Shown piece by piece: positions 13,384-14,866 of a stretch of 14,866 nt of DNA. The DNA lies in NCBI GenBank assembly GCA_020443005.1, contig JAGRJA010000063.1:1-14866 (forward strand). Direction: 5' to 3'. This stretch comes from Pseudomonadales bacterium (GTDB taxonomy: Bacteria > Pseudomonadota > Gammaproteobacteria > Pseudomonadales > UBA7239). A program made the position numbers and the translations under genes. Within the stretch, counting starts at the first letter, position 1. The number at the start of each line of letters is the position of its first letter. Below the pieces are notes generated by a model that searched no databases, was not told where the DNA came from, and saw nothing but the letters and a program-made list of their open reading frames with translations.

Positions 13384-14866
13384 ATGGTAACGGTTCGCAA
13401 GGATCAGCCTCTGCTCGACGATGGCCGTATTAATATTGATGCCTGGCTGGATCGTTTGTCATTAAAAACCCCCTTGGCAGAAGACGAAAAACGCCATTTA
13501 CGAAAAGCCTGCTATCTGGCCGAGAAACTGGAGCAGCAGGCCATAGCTCAAAACGATATATGGAGCGAAGGCAGTAGCAGTTTTGGTACAGGCCTTGAAA
13601 TGGCCGAAATTCTCGCCGAATTAAATGTTGATGCTGCTTCCCTGATTGCGGCTGTGCTTTATCGTTCCGTGAGGGAGGGGAAACTTCCTCTTGAAGCGGT
13701 GGTGACCGACTTTGGCGAGAGTGTGGCTGGTCTTGTTCAGGGTGTATTGAGAATGGCGGTTATCGGCGCTGTTCAGCCTTCCAACAACAATGTGCTCGGT
13801 CAGTCGATACACGATCAGGTAGACAACCTGAGAAAGATGTTGATATCGATTATCGATGATGTACGTTTGCCCCTCATCAAACTGGCTGAAAGAACCTGCG
13901 CCATGCGTGCGGTTAAAAATTCGTCCTACGAAAAACAACAGCGGGTTGCTCGCGAGGTGTTTGATATCTATGCACCACTTGCGCACCGGCTCGGTATCGG
14001 TCATATCAAATGGGAGCTTGAAGACCTTTCCTTTCGTTATCTGGAGCCGGATGTTTATAAGCAGATTGCCAAATTGCTCGACGGAAAGCGGGTTGATCGA
14101 CAATTTTTTGTCGAGGATGTTATCAAGTTGCTTCAGGAACTGCTTCGCAAGGAAGGCGTAAATGCAGAAATTACCGGAAGGGCAAAGCATATCTACAGTA
14201 TCTGGCGGAAAATGCGCCAGAAGGATATTGGTTTTTCACAGGTTTACGATATTCGTGCTGTTCGCATTCTGGTTGATACAGTCGCTGAATGCTATAGCGT
14301 ACTCGGTATTGTACATAGTCAATGGCGAAACATACCAAACGAGTTCGATGATTATATCGCCTCCCCCAAGGACAATGGTTATCGTTCCTTGCACACGGCT
14401 GTTATCGGTCCGGAAAGAAAGGTTCTCGAAGTTCAGATCAGAACGCGGGAAATGCATGAAGAAGCCGAGTTTGGTGTTTGTGCCCACTGGCAGTACAAGG
14501 GTGAAAAAGGCATTAACCGGAACTATGAGCAAAAGGTTGAATGGTTGAGGCAGGTGCTGGCATGGCATGAGGAAACCGGCGGTGATAAAGCCCTGATTGA
14601 GGAACTCAGTGCGGATGTTGATCAAGAAAGGGTCTATGTTTTTACTCCTGAAGGTCATGTCATCGAATTGCCCGATGGTTCTACGCCCCTGGACTTTGCC
14701 TATCATATTCATACCGAGGTTGGTCATCGATGTCGGGGCGCGCGTGTCAACGGCAAGATCGTGCCGTTGAACTATATTCTGAAAACCAGCGATCAGGTCG
14801 AGATTCTGATGGGCAAGCATGAAATACCCAGTAGGGACTGGTTATTGCCGGCGCTGGGGTATACCA
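13384..14866 (+). CDS. relA: (p)ppGpp synthetase RelA, N-terminal two thirds (runs off the window)
   Basis: Ribosome-linked enzyme of the stringent response that transfers pyrophosphate from ATP to GDP/GTP when uncharged tRNA is present. The ATG at 13384 opens MVTVRKDQPLLDDGRINIDAWL, a typical gammaproteobacterial RelA start; GGGA lies 12 bases upstream, rather far. 494 codons are visible without a stop, against 744 residues in E. coli RelA, so the end of the TGS region and the C-terminal domains lie beyond the edge. The pseudo-hydrolase domain has AAVLYRSVREG (89-99) where SpoT-type proteins have HDVVEDT, so it should not hydrolyse ppGpp. The synthetase domain shows YDIRAVRI (288-295), NEFDDYIASPKDNGYRSLH with Glu320 and Asp322/323, and EVQIRT. 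The TGS domain starts at about residue 415 (ERVYVFTPEGHVIELPDGST). It follows cysM by 24 bases and is likely co-transcribed. rlmD, commonly found just before relA, is not here. Confidence 0.96.
   Translation, partial: MVTVRKDQPLLDDGRINIDAWLDRLSLKTPLAEDEKRHLRKACYLAEKLEQQAIAQNDIWSEGSSSFGTGLEMAEILAELNVDAASLIAAVLYRSVREGKLPLEAVVTDFGESVAGLVQGVLRMAVIGAVQPSNNNVLGQSIHDQVDNLRKMLISIIDDVRLPLIKLAERTCAMRAVKNSSYEKQQRVAREVFDIYAPLAHRLGIGHIKWELEDLSFRYLEPDVYKQIAKLLDGKRVDRQFFVEDVIKLLQELLRKEGVNAEITGRAKHIYSIWRKMRQKDIGFSQVYDIRAVRILVDTVAECYSVLGIVHSQWRNIPNEFDDYIASPKDNGYRSLHTAVIGPERKVLEVQIRTREMHEEAEFGVCAHWQYKGEKGINRNYEQKVEWLRQVLAWHEETGGDKALIEELSADVDQERVYVFTPEGHVIELPDGSTPLDFAYHIHTEVGHRCRGARVNGKIVPLNYILKTSDQVEILMGKHEIPSRDWLLPALGYT

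Noticed and set aside
13856..14820. Long open frames opposite and across relA (13621-14190 and 14236-14820 minus, 13856-14548 plus)
   Set aside because: They lie inside a clear relA coding region, lack recognisable domains and ribosome binding sites, and are explained as shadow frames.
13384..14866. relA as a truncated pseudogene
   Set aside because: The frame is open to the last base of the window; the missing third is an edge effect. The HD-domain changes are normal for RelA.

Overview
The window looks like ordinary chromosome from a gammaproteobacterium, probably near the Pseudomonadales/Cellvibrionales. The strongest evidence is the right half. A GacS/BarA-type hybrid sensor kinase is divergent from cysM, and cysM is followed 24 bases later by relA. 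That neighbourhood (gacS, cysM, relA) is familiar from Pseudomonas, but here rlmD (rumA) is absent between cysM and relA. The RelA N-terminus and its degenerate HD domain are also of the gammaproteobacterial type. I see no rRNA, tRNA, insertion sequence, phage gene or CRISPR array.

Layout. 1-558 is the 3' end of an unrecognised, possibly exported protein. It meets ppsA (phosphoenolpyruvate synthase, minus strand) tail to tail with a one-base gap. ppsA is divergent from a formate/nitrite-channel (FNT) gene whose true start is very probably a TTG at 3148 with a strong ribosome binding site. Next come a large secreted calcium-binding/RCC1-like/FG-GAP repeat protein (4111-6243) and a retinol-dehydrogenase-like short-chain reductase (6300-7178). 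Convergent to the reductase is a luciferase-like (LLM) flavin/F420-type oxidoreductase (7273-8319). It is divergent from a DapB-like 'amine dehydrogenase family' NAD(P)-dependent enzyme (8563-9636). Their shared 243-base upstream region holds several imperfect palindromes. The dehydrogenase gene overlaps the end of gacS tail to tail by 14 bases. gacS (9623-12340) is divergent from cysM (12442-13359), and relA (13384 onward) runs off the right edge.

How the genes may work together. ppsA and the FNT channel both touch pyruvate/formate-level carbon metabolism, but nothing beyond adjacency links them. The LLM enzyme and the DapB-like enzyme probably share regulation from one control region; their substrate is unknown. 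gacS, cysM and relA are a conserved neighbourhood of global regulation (Gac/Rsm, stringent response) and cysteine synthesis, not one pathway.

No clearly new multi-gene system is visible. The points most worth a second look are: a sensor kinase whose N-box asparagines are replaced (T404, D408), the palindrome-rich divergent control region at 8320-8562, and the secreted protein with seven C...CWG hairpins followed by six FG-GAP repeats on a nearly exact 150-base period.
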